46,043 nt of DNA, taken from Actinomycetes bacterium (lineage in GTDB: Bacteria > Actinomycetota > Actinomycetes > Propionibacteriales > Propionibacteriaceae). The position numbers and the translations under genes are program-made. The stretch covers positions 1 to 46,043 of the forward strand of contig JAEVYS010000050.1 in the NCBI GenBank assembly GCA_023392635.1, written 5' to 3'. The notes beneath the pieces are model-generated. The model searched no databases and was not told where the DNA came from. It saw only the letters and a program-made list of their open reading frames with translations. The number at the start of each line of letters is the position of its first letter. The first letter of the stretch is position 1. This document shows positions 40,601-46,043 of the stretch, in pieces.

Positions 40601-40974
40601 AGCCCGTCCAGGCCCTGCGTGACGAGCGTGACGAGTCCACCGGACGATGTCGCCTCCAGTGGCCGCTTCAGGCGCGCGGAGAGGATGTCGCGCCGTAGTT
40701 GCGACTTCACGGCCGCCGAGGCGCGCTGCCCCAGCCACTCGGTGGCCCAGGAGAGCAGGGCCTTCACCCCGAAGACCGCCGCCAGGCCGCCGACGGCCCA
40801 GGCCAGCGTGCCCAGCTGGCGGGTGCTGAAGATGTCCCCGATGGAACGCGACAACAGCCATGCCTGACCGAGGGTCAGGATGGCTGTTGCGCTGCCTACC
40901 GCGACCCCGGCGACCAGGTAGCGCCTGGTCGCACGGGCCCTGCGGAGAAGGCGGGGGTCGATCGGCCCCGCCAT
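37672..40974 (-). CDS. cydDC: Fused CydDC ABC transporter (cytochrome bd assembly)
   Basis: CydDC exports thiols and is needed to assemble cytochrome bd. This 1100-residue chain joins both half-transporters. The CydD half has a membrane domain at about 20-310, Walker A GPSGSGKTT at 373-381, a degenerate signature (VSAGERRR) and Walker B LLVLDEPT. The CydC half has a membrane domain at about 595-880, Walker A GPSGIGKTT at 945-953, signature LSGGEARR and LLLDEPT. Residues 552-577 between them are encoded by a palindromic element, not by native transporter sequence. The ATG shares a base with the cydB stop (TGATG). It is the last gene of the cyd operon. Confidence 0.95.
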   Translation of the reverse strand: MAGPIDPRLLRRARATRRYLVAGVAVGSATAILTLGQAWLLSRSIGDIFSTRQLGTLAWAVGGLAAVFGVKALLSWATEWLGQRASAAVKSQLRRDILSARLKRPLEATSSGGLVTLVTQGLDGLDGYFSKYLPQLLLAVTVPLIVGVAVLTADLTSAVILALTLPLIPVFMALVGWTTESITRRRWAVQTRLANHFADLIAGLPTLQVFGRARAQARGLQESETRHRSETMRTLRVSFLSALVLELLATVSVALIAVTVGFRVVFGDLDLATALFVLILAPEAYLPVRQVGVHYHDAADGLAAVESAFALIDPPPTSPAERGEDSDEAPPGATGGALLSVRGVTHTYHGAGTRALAPVSFDVHAGEVVALAGPSGSGKTTLLNAALGFLDPTGGELWSGGVPLAQAPNWREHVAYVGQEPGLLSGTVADNVRLGFPSATDAAVADALRQAGAGDLPPGQNVGDDAEGVSAGERRRIAVARALLRVTLGRAKLLVLDEPTAGLDAGTEATLLRTLRRLGVAVLMVSHRPAVLAEADRVVTLAPVPSPLPLIPEIPARARNDGPKGSDPVIAAEAGISGPGPLLSRLLDAVPGARWRLAGSTALAFCATAASVALMAVAAWLLSFAAEHPPVLYLEAAAVGVRFFGISRGVFRYTERLVGHDVALKLQSALRLETYRRLARTTLLGTRRGDLLTRVIADVESIQDLVVRVWIPFASSAAVLVVASIGIAAFSPGSGLVLLATSILAAAVVPWLARLASARADAISLPLRGRLADSARELSRVAVDLVAYGAAEQRLDQFTAIDEQLRRASATSAWARGIGSAAQVLAAGTAVVGGLVLAGGQVADGTLAPPLLAVAVLTPLALHEALSTLILSAQTRTRARAALARVEAVLDAEPVGSGDLSDQGAPADSPSLRVAGLAAGWPGSPAVVEDLSFRVDAGEKVALVGPSGIGKTTVAATVLGLIPARAGTVEVAGRIGYLAQDAHIFTTTIAENVRIGDRDATEADIADALARAGLALDPNRQVGEGGEALSGGEARRVALSRLLVGHYQVLLLDEPTEHLDAATATALIDDIWATSAGQPVLVITHDPDLVARCDRVVRLA
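39245..39318. repeat. Palindromic (REP-like) element inserted in frame in cydDC
   Basis: The 74-bp element has nested inverted ends: GAGATCCC (39245-39252) pairs with GGGATCTC (39311-39318), and ATGACGGG (39266-39273) pairs with CCCGTCAT (39289-39296). The outer and inner blocks are spaced by 13 and 14 nt in the two arms, and the centre is about 15 nt. The look, with GTCATTCC and a GC-rich hairpin, matches intergenic palindromic repeats common in GC-rich bacteria. Here it is translated in the CydD-CydC linker. No second copy was found in this window. Confidence 0.7.
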
Positions 40975-42059
40975 CAACCAGCCAGGGCTGGGGCCGGAGC
41001 GTCGTCCGGGATGTTCTCGACGCCAAGGCGACGCCGGAACACGGTGTAGGTCCAGGCCGTGTACGCCAGGACGATCGGGACGAAGATGCACGCGGCGATC
41101 GTCATGAGGGTGAGGGTCAGTTCACTGGACGAGGCGTTCATCGCGTTCAGCGGTGAGGGTCCACCGCCGACGGCGGCGAAGCCGAGGCCGGGCCACATCG
41201 TCATGAAGATGCCCACGCCGACGAACAGGATGGACGCGGTCGTCGAGACGAAGGCGATGCCGTCCCTGCCCTTGCCGTTGAACCACCACGCGGAGGCCAG
41301 GCCGAGCGCAGCCAGTACCAGCAGCACCCATCCCAGGACGCCGACCGGGTGCAGCAGGTTCTGCGACACGAGGAAGATCGCGCCGAGCCCGATGGAGACG
41401 AGCCCCGCCCTGCTCGCGAACGCCGTGGCCCGGTCGTGGATCTCGCCCTTGGTCTTCAGGGCGAGGAACAGCGAGCCGTGGAACAGGAACAGCGCGACCA
41501 GGCACACACCGCCGAGCAGTCCGAACCAGCTGAACAGCTGCCAGAAGTACGGGCTGGGGGTCAGCATGAACAGCGACGGGTTGTTCGGCGCCGCGGCGAC
41601 CGGCAGGCCGACGATGAAGTTGGCGAAGCCCACACCGAACACCAGCGGCACGATGAAGGAGCCGATGGCGGCCATCCAGTCGAAGGCGTTGCGCCACTTG
41701 GCGTCCGGGTGCTTGGAGCGGTACTCGAACGCCACACCACGGATGATCAGGCCGACCAGCACGAGGAACAGCGGCAGGTAGAGGCCGGAGAACAAGGTGG
41801 CGTACCAGGCCGGGAACGCGGCGAAGGTGGCACCGCCGGCGGTGAGCAGCCACACCTCGTTGCCGTCCCAGACCGGGCCGATGGTGTTGACGATGACCCG
41901 CTTCTCCTTCTCGGTCCGGCCGAGGACGGGGATCAGCATGGCCACGCCGTAGTCGAAGCCCTCGAGGACCAGGTAGCCGATCCACAAGACGGCGATCAGG
42001 ATGAACCAGAGGCCCTGCAGGGCCAGCGGCGCGTTGCCGGCAATCTCAAGTGCGATCAT
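40974..42059 (-). CDS. cydB: Cytochrome bd ubiquinol/menaquinol oxidase subunit II
   Basis: This 361-residue membrane protein is the second subunit of cytochrome bd oxidase. It has the CydB start LQGLWFILIAVLWIGYLVLE, followed by GFDYGVAMLIPVLGRTEKEK, VWDGNEVWLLTAGGATFAAF and RGVAFEYRSKH. About eight to nine membrane helices are present. With CydA it reduces oxygen to water at very low oxygen pressure. The start lies 11 bp after the cydA stop, and the stop overlaps the cydDC start. Confidence 0.96.
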   Translation of the reverse strand: MIALEIAGNAPLALQGLWFILIAVLWIGYLVLEGFDYGVAMLIPVLGRTEKEKRVIVNTIGPVWDGNEVWLLTAGGATFAAFPAWYATLFSGLYLPLFLVLVGLIIRGVAFEYRSKHPDAKWRNAFDWMAAIGSFIVPLVFGVGFANFIVGLPVAAAPNNPSLFMLTPSPYFWQLFSWFGLLGGVCLVALFLFHGSLFLALKTKGEIHDRATAFASRAGLVSIGLGAIFLVSQNLLHPVGVLGWVLLVLAALGLASAWWFNGKGRDGIAFVSTTASILFVGVGIFMTMWPGLGFAAVGGGPSPLNAMNASSSELTLTLMTIAACIFVPIVLAYTAWTYTVFRRRLGVENIPDDAPAPALAG

Positions 42060-42070
42060 TTCCGCGCCTC

Positions 42071-43552
42071 TCAGTATGCGAAGGACAGGGGGGCGTCTTC
42101 GTCGGTGAGCACCGTGGGCTCAGCGACGTCGGGCAGTCCCAGCTTGATGTAGTGCATCAGCAGGCCCACCTCGACCACGGCGAGCGCGCCGTAGATCACC
42201 GTGTAGAGGACCATGCTGAGGCCGACCTCGAAGGCGCTGACGCCCGGGGAGACCGCCGACATCGTCGGCAGCACGCCGAACACGATGAACGGCTGGCGGC
42301 CCATCTCGGTGAAGATCCAGCCGAACGAGTTGCCGAACAGCGGGGCGAGCGGCGCGGCGAACATGAGGGCGGTCCACAGTCCACCGGCCTTCGGCACGCT
42401 CTCCTTGCGGGTCGCCCACAGTGCCCACAGGCCGATGGCCATGGCCAGGAAGCCCAGGCCCATCATCAGGCGGAACGACCAGTAGGTGACCGGCAGGTTC
42501 GGGACCCAGTCCTCGACGCCCAGCTTGGCCAGGCGGTCGGCCGACTCCTTCTGCAGCGGGACGTTGGAGTTGGTGAACGCCTCGGACTCCATCTTCTTGA
42601 CCAGGTCGTTGATGCCGTAGACCTTGCCGTTGAAGTCGCCGGTGGCGAGGAAGGACAGGACGCCGGGGACCTTGAGCGACCACACCTCGGCCTTGCCGTC
42701 GAGGGTGCCGATGGTGAACAGCGAGAACGAGGCCGGCTGCTCGGTCGTCCAGAGCGCCTCCGCGGCGGCCATCTTCATCGGCTGCACCTCGGTCATGATC
42801 TTGCCCTGGATGTCACCCGTGACCACGCTCAGGGCGCCGGCGCCCAGCAGCACCCAGGCCCCGAACTTGGTGGCCCAGCGGTACGCGGACGCGTCGTTCC
42901 TCTGCTGCTGCGTGTCGGGCTTGCCGATCCGGGCGAGGTGCCAGCCGGCGACGCCGAGGATGAGGCCGCCGGCGGTCAGGTACGCAGCGGTGAGGACGTG
43001 GGGGAGGGTGATCAGCGCGACCGGGTTCATGAGCACGGCCGCCAGGGAGGTCATCTCGCCACGATCGGTGGCGGGATTGTAGGTGGCGCCCACCGGGTTC
43101 TGCATCCACGAGTTCGCGGCCAGGATGAAGATCGAGGAGATCGTGGTGCCGATGGCGGCGAGCCAGATCATCAGCAGGTGCACCTTCCGGGGCAGCCGGT
43201 CCCAGCCGAAGATCCACAGGCCGATGAACACCGACTCCAGGAAGAAGGCGATCAGCGCCTCGAGCGCGAGGGGGGCGCCGAAGATGTCGCCGACGAAACG
43301 GCTGTACTCACTCCAGTTCATTCCGAATTGGAATTCCTGAACGATGCCCGTGACCACGCCCATGGCGAAATTGATCAGGAATAGCTTGCCGAAGAACTTG
43401 GTCAGCCGGAGCAGCTTCTCGCTGCCGCTGCGAACCCAGATCGTCTGCATGATCGCCACCAGCATGGAAAGGGCGATGGTGATGGGTACGAAGAAGAAGT
43501 GATAGACAGTCGTGATCCCGAACTGCCATCTGGCAAGGGTTTCCGCGCTCAT
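42071..43552 (-). CDS. cydA: Cytochrome bd oxidase subunit I
   Basis: This 493-residue subunit binds quinol and the three hemes. His18 in the N-terminal TTVYHFFFVPITIALSML is the expected high-spin heme ligand. GWDRLPRKVHL, LPHVLTAAYLTAGGLILGVA and the heme-proximal GRQPFIVFGVLPTMSAV are also conserved. The shorter length than the E. coli subunit suggests the short Q-loop type. There is no ribosome-binding site. TAGATT lies 6 nt before the ATG, so the mRNA is probably leaderless. It is divergent from the BlaI-type regulator, with a dyad filling its promoter spacer. Confidence 0.96.
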   Translation of the reverse strand: MSAETLARWQFGITTVYHFFFVPITIALSMLVAIMQTIWVRSGSEKLLRLTKFFGKLFLINFAMGVVTGIVQEFQFGMNWSEYSRFVGDIFGAPLALEALIAFFLESVFIGLWIFGWDRLPRKVHLLMIWLAAIGTTISSIFILAANSWMQNPVGATYNPATDRGEMTSLAAVLMNPVALITLPHVLTAAYLTAGGLILGVAGWHLARIGKPDTQQQRNDASAYRWATKFGAWVLLGAGALSVVTGDIQGKIMTEVQPMKMAAAEALWTTEQPASFSLFTIGTLDGKAEVWSLKVPGVLSFLATGDFNGKVYGINDLVKKMESEAFTNSNVPLQKESADRLAKLGVEDWVPNLPVTYWSFRLMMGLGFLAMAIGLWALWATRKESVPKAGGLWTALMFAAPLAPLFGNSFGWIFTEMGRQPFIVFGVLPTMSAVSPGVSAFEVGLSMVLYTVIYGALAVVEVGLLMHYIKLGLPDVAEPTVLTDEDAPLSFAY

Positions 43553-43558
43553 GGCGCG

Positions 43559-43587
43559 AATCTACTACGGGCTGTCGTAGTCCGCAA
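43559..43587 (-). promoter_or_regulatory. cydA promoter with BlaI-type dyad in the spacer
   Basis: On the minus strand TTGCGG (43582-43587) and TAGATT (43559-43564) are separated by 17 bp, and the ATG follows 6 nt after the -10. The dyad ACTACGGGCTGTCGTAGT (43564-43581, 6-bp perfect arms) fills the spacer. It resembles the TACTAC/GTAGTA-type operators of BlaI/MecI regulators, and the divergent gene encodes such a protein. Confidence 0.72.
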
Positions 43588-43614
43588 TCATTGTTCTACC
43601 ATGTGCAGGTGGCA

Positions 43615-43926
43615 ATGACCGGTGAGCTTGAGCAGGCCGTGATGGAGATTCTGTGGTCGCGGCCGGATGCGCTCTCGGTCCGTGATGTCCATGATCTGGT
43701 GACCCGCGACCGCGATCTCGCGTACACGACCGTGATGACGGTGCTGGATCGGTTGGCCAAGAAGAACCTCGTGATGAGGAATTTGGACGGGCGCGCATGG
43801 CTCTACCGTCCGGCCAGGACGCGGGCCGAGGAGGCGGCGTCAGAGGTGCTCGAACTGCTCAACCGACTGGAACCGGCCGAGCGGAGCCAGGTGCTCGCCT
43901 CCGTGCGGGATGCGCTCGTCCTCTGA
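43615..43926 (+). CDS. BlaI/MecI/CopY family transcriptional regulator
   Basis: This 103-residue protein is a winged helix of the BlaI family. GELEQAVMEILWSRPDALSV, RDVHDLVTRDRDLAYTTVMT and VLDRLAKKNLVMRNLDGRAW form the DNA-binding part, and the C-terminal helix is the dimerisation region, ending in QVLASVRDALVL. No BlaR1-type sensor protease gene is next to it, and no metal-binding Cys motif of CopY type is seen, so the signal is unknown. The divergent cydAB genes and the dyad between them suggest control of cytochrome bd. The ATG at 43615 follows AGGTGG. GTG codons at 43603 and 43609 are alternatives. Confidence 0.88.
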   Translation: MTGELEQAVMEILWSRPDALSVRDVHDLVTRDRDLAYTTVMTVLDRLAKKNLVMRNLDGRAWLYRPARTRAEEAASEVLELLNRLEPAERSQVLASVRDALVL

Positions 43927-43936
43927 CGGGTGATGA

Positions 43937-43952
43937 ATACCCCCAGGGGTTA
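43937..43952. promoter_or_regulatory. CsoR-operator-like dyad upstream of the DUF421 gene
   Basis: ATACCCCCAGGGGTTA has ACCCC/GGGGT arms around a 2-bp centre, close to the G-tract dyads bound by CsoR-type proteins. It lies about 15 bp upstream of the likely -10 of the DUF421 gene. The function is uncertain. Confidence 0.35.
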
Positions 43953-43966
43953 GCGGGGGCCGGTAC

Positions 43967-43972
43967 TACGGT
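43967..43972 (+). promoter_or_regulatory. -10 hexamer of the leaderless DUF421 gene
   Basis: TACGGT is followed by TCTCGT (6 nt) and the ATG. It overlaps an ACTACG half-site (43965-43970) like those in the cydA operator. Confidence 0.55.
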
Positions 43973-43978
43973 TCTCGT

Positions 43979-44548
43979 ATGACTCTGCCTGCCTGGCTCG
44001 CGCCGTTCCTGACCATGGACATCTCCGTCTGGGAGAAGGTGCTGCGCACCATCGTGGTGTACTTCGGCATCGCACTCCTGCTCCGGCTGGCCGGCAAGCG
44101 GTTGCTGGCGCAGATGAGCTCGCTGGACCTCGTGGTCGTCCTGCTGCTCAGCAACGTCGTGCAGAACGCGATCATCGGCCCCGACAACTCGGTCCTCGGC
44201 GGGCTCGTCGGAGCGGTGGTGCTGGTGGTGTTCAACTCCGCACTCGACCGCTTCTCGCTCTCCCACCCGCGCTGGCGAGCGCTGCTCGAGGGTTCGGGCA
44301 CCGACGTGATCGTGGACGGCCGGGTCGACTCCGCGGCGCTGAAGCGCCTTGGCCTCACGCGTACCGACCTCGACCTCGCCCTGCGGCGGCAGGGCGCCGA
44401 CGACGTGGTCGAGGTCGAGCGGGCTGCGCTGGAGCCGGAGGGCGAGATCGTGGTGACGCTCAAGCGGGGCGAGCGGACGGCGACCAGGGATGACCTGGCC
44501 GCCGCCGTCGCCGAACTGCGCGCACTGATCGAACGTCACGCCGCGTAG
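43979..44548 (+). CDS. DUF421 (YetF-like) membrane protein
   Basis: This 189-residue protein has three N-terminal membrane helices (VLRTIVVYFGIALLLRLAGK, then MSSLDLVVVLLLSNVVQNAI and GLVGAVVLVVFNSAL) and a small soluble domain with LEGSGTDVIVDGRVDSAALK. This is the DUF421/YetF layout, a family of bacterial membrane proteins whose function is poorly known. The start has no ribosome-binding site and a leaderless layout. Its last 13 bp overlap the end of the convergent YqeY-like gene. Confidence 0.9.
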   Translation: MTLPAWLAPFLTMDISVWEKVLRTIVVYFGIALLLRLAGKRLLAQMSSLDLVVVLLLSNVVQNAIIGPDNSVLGGLVGAVVLVVFNSALDRFSLSHPRWRALLEGSGTDVIVDGRVDSAALKRLGLTRTDLDLALRRQGADDVVEVERAALEPEGEIVVTLKRGERTATRDDLAAAVAELRALIERHAA

Positions 44549-44901
44549 GCGTCCAGCCGGTCGGCCAGTGCGAGAGCTTCCGCCTTCAGCATCAGGGCGC
44601 CGTCGACGTCCCCGGCCTCGCGGTACCGGACGGCCTCTTCGAGCCGGCGGGACACCTCGGCGCGGGCGAGCGCCAGCTGGTCGGCGTCCGACAGGCTCCG
44701 CACGACGCGCTCGGCCTGGCCGAAGCGCACGGCGCCGGCGACGAACTCGGTGACCGGCCCGATCCGGGCGGGCGTGGCCACGTAACTCGTCTCGGCGTTC
44801 TGGATGGCGCTGACCGCGTCCCGGACGGCGCGCAGCGCCACCTTCTCGCGCCGCTTCATCAGGCGCACCATGTCCTCGCGCAGGTAGGTCAACAGGTCCA
44901 T
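44536..44901 (-). CDS. GatB/YqeY-like protein
   Basis: This 121-residue helical protein resembles YqeY, a stand-alone relative of the GatB tail domain of tRNA amidotransferase. The N-terminal LREDMVRLMKRREKVALRAV and RDAVSAIQNAETSY match the YqeY start. The middle, with FVAGAVRFGQAERVV, differs, and the C-terminal EVSRRLEEAVRYREAGDVDG returns to the family pattern. The function is unknown, and involvement in tRNA handling is only an inference. GGAAGGAG precedes the ATG. Its promoter lies in the 3' end of the upstream MerR-HEAT gene and has the MerR-type 19-bp spacer, so it is the probable target of that regulator. Confidence 0.72.
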   Translation of the reverse strand: MDLLTYLREDMVRLMKRREKVALRAVRDAVSAIQNAETSYVATPARIGPVTEFVAGAVRFGQAERVVRSLSDADQLALARAEVSRRLEEAVRYREAGDVDGALMLKAEALALADRLDAYAA

Positions 44902-44914
44902 GACTTCTCTCCTT

Positions 44915-44933
44915 CCGTCGTTGCCGACGACGG
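44915..44933. promoter_or_regulatory. Second dyad in the leader of the YqeY-like gene
   Basis: CCGTCGTTGCCGACGACGG has 7-bp perfect arms and a 5-nt centre. It overlaps the -10 hexamer and the transcription start region. It could form a leader hairpin or be another operator. Confidence 0.4.
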
Positions 44934-44960
44934 TAGAGGTTCACGTAACGTGAAGGTCAA
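44930..44960 (-). promoter_or_regulatory. MerR-type promoter (19-bp spacer with central dyad)
   Basis: On the minus strand TTGACC (44955-44960) and TACCGT (44930-44935) are separated by 19 bp instead of 17. The perfect dyad TTCACGTAACGTGAA (44940-44954) lies in that spacer. Overlong spacers with a central dyad are the hallmark of promoters activated by MerR proteins through DNA untwisting. The dyad overlaps the last codons of the MerR-HEAT gene itself. Confidence 0.78.
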
Positions 44961-46005
44961 GCAGCCTGCGAGCGACGCCACCGAGCTGCGGGTCGCTCAC
45001 CACCAGCTGGATCGCCTCCCGGGCCTGCGGCCCGAGTTCGCCCAGCGCGAGCAGGGCGGCCAGGCGGACGTCCTCCTCCGAGTCCCCGAGCGCCGTCGTG
45101 AGCGCCGGGACCGCTGCCACGGACTCCAGCCTGCCGAGGACCTCGGCAGCGTGCTGGCGGGTGGCCGCGCTGTCGGCGGCGAGCCGTTCGGCCACGGCGG
45201 TGACCGCGTCGGCGCCGAAGGCGGCCAGGGCCTCGGTGAGCGTGGCCGCGTCCAGGCGGTCGTCACCGAGCAGCCCGGCCAGCGGCCCGGCGGCTTCGGG
45301 GGCACCGATGCGCCCCAGGGCGTTCGCGGCGGTGTCGACGACGCGGGGTTCGGAATCGGACAGCCGGGCGAGGAGTGCCGGCACCGTCGAGGGATCCCGC
45401 AACTTCGCGAGCAACCGGGCCATGAGGCAGCGCAGGTCCGGGTCGGGGTCGTCGAGCCGCTGGACGGCGGCGCCCGCCGCGTCCGGCTGCTGGGCGAGTG
45501 CCCACACCAGCACCTCCTGCACGGCGGGGTCACGCTCGCCGACCAGGGCGGGGAGGAGTTCGGCGGTCGTGCTCCCCGGAGCTCGCAGAGCGGCCCGGAG
45601 CCGCACGATCGGGTCGGGATGGGAGAGCTGCTGTGCGAGCGCGATCGCGTCCAGGACGTCGTCCCAGCTCCGTTCCGGGGTGGCGGCCAGCCCGGCGAGT
45701 CGGTCCGCCAGCCGGCGCTCGTCGGCGATGCGCTCCTGCAGGTGCGCGAGGTGCGAACGCAGGGTCGCCGCCGCGTCCATCGCGGGATCGGCCAGCGCCT
45801 CGCCGATCTCCGGCAGGCTCAGCCCGAGCGCCTTGAGGTTCTGGATCTGAAGGAGCCGGACGAGGTCCTCGGCGTCGTAGAGCCGGTAGTCGCTCCAGCT
45901 GCGTCCCGAGGGGGTCAGCAGCCCGAGCTCCTCGTAGTGGCGCAGGGTGCGCCGGGTCAGGCCCGTCCGCTCGGCCACCTCCCCGATCCGCCACGTGCGC
46001 TCCAT
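44941..46005 (-). CDS. MerR family regulator fused to HEAT repeats
   Basis: This 354-residue protein starts with a MerR winged helix (WRIGEVAERTGLTRRTLRHY, EELGLLTPSGRSWSDYRLYD, ALGLSLPEIGEAL) at residues 5-72 and the dimerisation coiled coil (about 75-110). The remaining 230 residues form HEAT-type helical repeats (DPDLRCLMARLLAKLRDPST, ALLARLSDSEPRVVDTAANA, LTTALGDSEEDVRLAALLAL), in place of a small-molecule or metal-binding tail. HEAT repeats usually bind proteins, so the signal may be a protein partner. TAGGCT lies 6 nt before the ATG, and there is no ribosome-binding site. The downstream YqeY-like gene has a matching MerR-type promoter. Confidence 0.9.
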   Translation of the reverse strand: MERTWRIGEVAERTGLTRRTLRHYEELGLLTPSGRSWSDYRLYDAEDLVRLLQIQNLKALGLSLPEIGEALADPAMDAAATLRSHLAHLQERIADERRLADRLAGLAATPERSWDDVLDAIALAQQLSHPDPIVRLRAALRAPGSTTAELLPALVGERDPAVQEVLVWALAQQPDAAGAAVQRLDDPDPDLRCLMARLLAKLRDPSTVPALLARLSDSEPRVVDTAANALGRIGAPEAAGPLAGLLGDDRLDAATLTEALAAFGADAVTAVAERLAADSAATRQHAAEVLGRLESVAAVPALTTALGDSEEDVRLAALLALGELGPQAREAIQLVVSDPQLGGVARRLLDLHVT

Positions 46006-46011
46006 GCCGGG

Positions 46012-46017
46012 AGCCTA
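46012..46017 (-). promoter_or_regulatory. -10 hexamer of the leaderless MerR-HEAT gene
   Basis: TAGGCT on the minus strand is followed by CCCGGC (6 nt) and the ATG. The -35 region is close to the window edge and shows no clear match. Confidence 0.5.
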
Positions 46018-46043
46018 GCCCGACGCACCGGGGACCGGTCCAT

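Noticed and set aside
38995..40698. Long plus-strand open frame opposite cydDC
   Set aside because: It is an antisense shadow. The composition is Arg/Gly/Asp/Gln-rich and no motif is present.
42050..43384. Long plus-strand open frame opposite cydA
   Set aside because: It is an antisense shadow of a clear cytochrome bd subunit gene.
1..46043. CRISPR array, tRNA, rRNA, insertion sequence or prophage
   Set aside because: No regularly spaced direct repeats, no tRNA-like cloverleaf with CCA context, no rRNA motifs and no transposase or phage proteins were recognised by reading.

Overview
The window comes from a very GC-rich actinobacterium. The evidence is strong G/C third-position bias, many GTG starts, actinobacterial families (DUF3151, DUF1707/2TM, CsoR-CopZ-CopA, a fused CydDC, a GT87-type mannosyltransferase) and many genes with no ribosome-binding site. 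Pyruvate:ferredoxin oxidoreductase beside cytochrome bd oxidase suggests a facultative or microaerophilic lifestyle. My best guess is Propionibacteriales/Propionibacteriaceae, but this rests on gene content alone. No rRNA, tRNA, CRISPR array, prophage or transposase was seen. This is ordinary chromosomal DNA with some gene decay.

Layout. 1-5.1 kb: a TPR-like protein running off the left edge, a frameshifted DUF1707/2TM membrane gene, an MmcQ/YjbR protein divergent from an MBL-fold hydrolase, a ThrE-type exporter and a frameshifted APH-type kinase gene. 5.1-9.4 kb: a TetR repressor divergent from a GH13 glycosidase across a long dyad operator, an AraC/VOC pair and an acyltransferase-3 membrane enzyme. 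9.5-18.2 kb: a Na+/H+ antiporter carrying a UBP zinc finger, a methyltransferase, DUF3151, PurT, a LOG-family protein overlapping zwf tail to tail, a GH15 glucosidase and a SnoaL-like protein. 18.2-22.2 kb: a truncated kinase, a PQ-loop transporter, a GT-C mannosyltransferase and dnaB without an intein. 22.2-25.5 kb: a 455-bp non-coding region with DnaA-box-like motifs, then csoR-copZ-copA. 25.5-33.3 kb: one minus-strand run holding a GltD-like ferredoxin flavoprotein, NifJ, a polytopic membrane protein and a GT4 glycosyltransferase. 33.5-37.6 kb: an alpha/beta hydrolase, then znuA-znuC-znuB-zur behind a Zur box. 37.7-43.9 kb: cydA-cydB-cydDC with a divergent BlaI-type regulator. 44-46 kb: a DUF421 membrane protein, a YqeY-like protein and a MerR regulator fused to HEAT repeats.

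How it works together. The window is rich in readable local control circuits. CsoR with its operator controls copper efflux, Zur with its box controls zinc uptake, a BlaI-type repressor faces cydAB with a dyad filling the cydA promoter spacer, TetR faces GH13 across a 35-bp dyad, and a MerR-HEAT protein has a 19-bp-spacer MerR-type promoter buried in its own 3' end, pointing at the YqeY-like gene. Ten genes share the layout -10 hexamer, exactly 6 nt, then ATG/GTG, and three or four more have 7 nt. This is the signature of leaderless mRNAs and it settles several start codons. The least expected item is a 74-bp palindromic element translated in frame inside the linker of the fused CydDC transporter.
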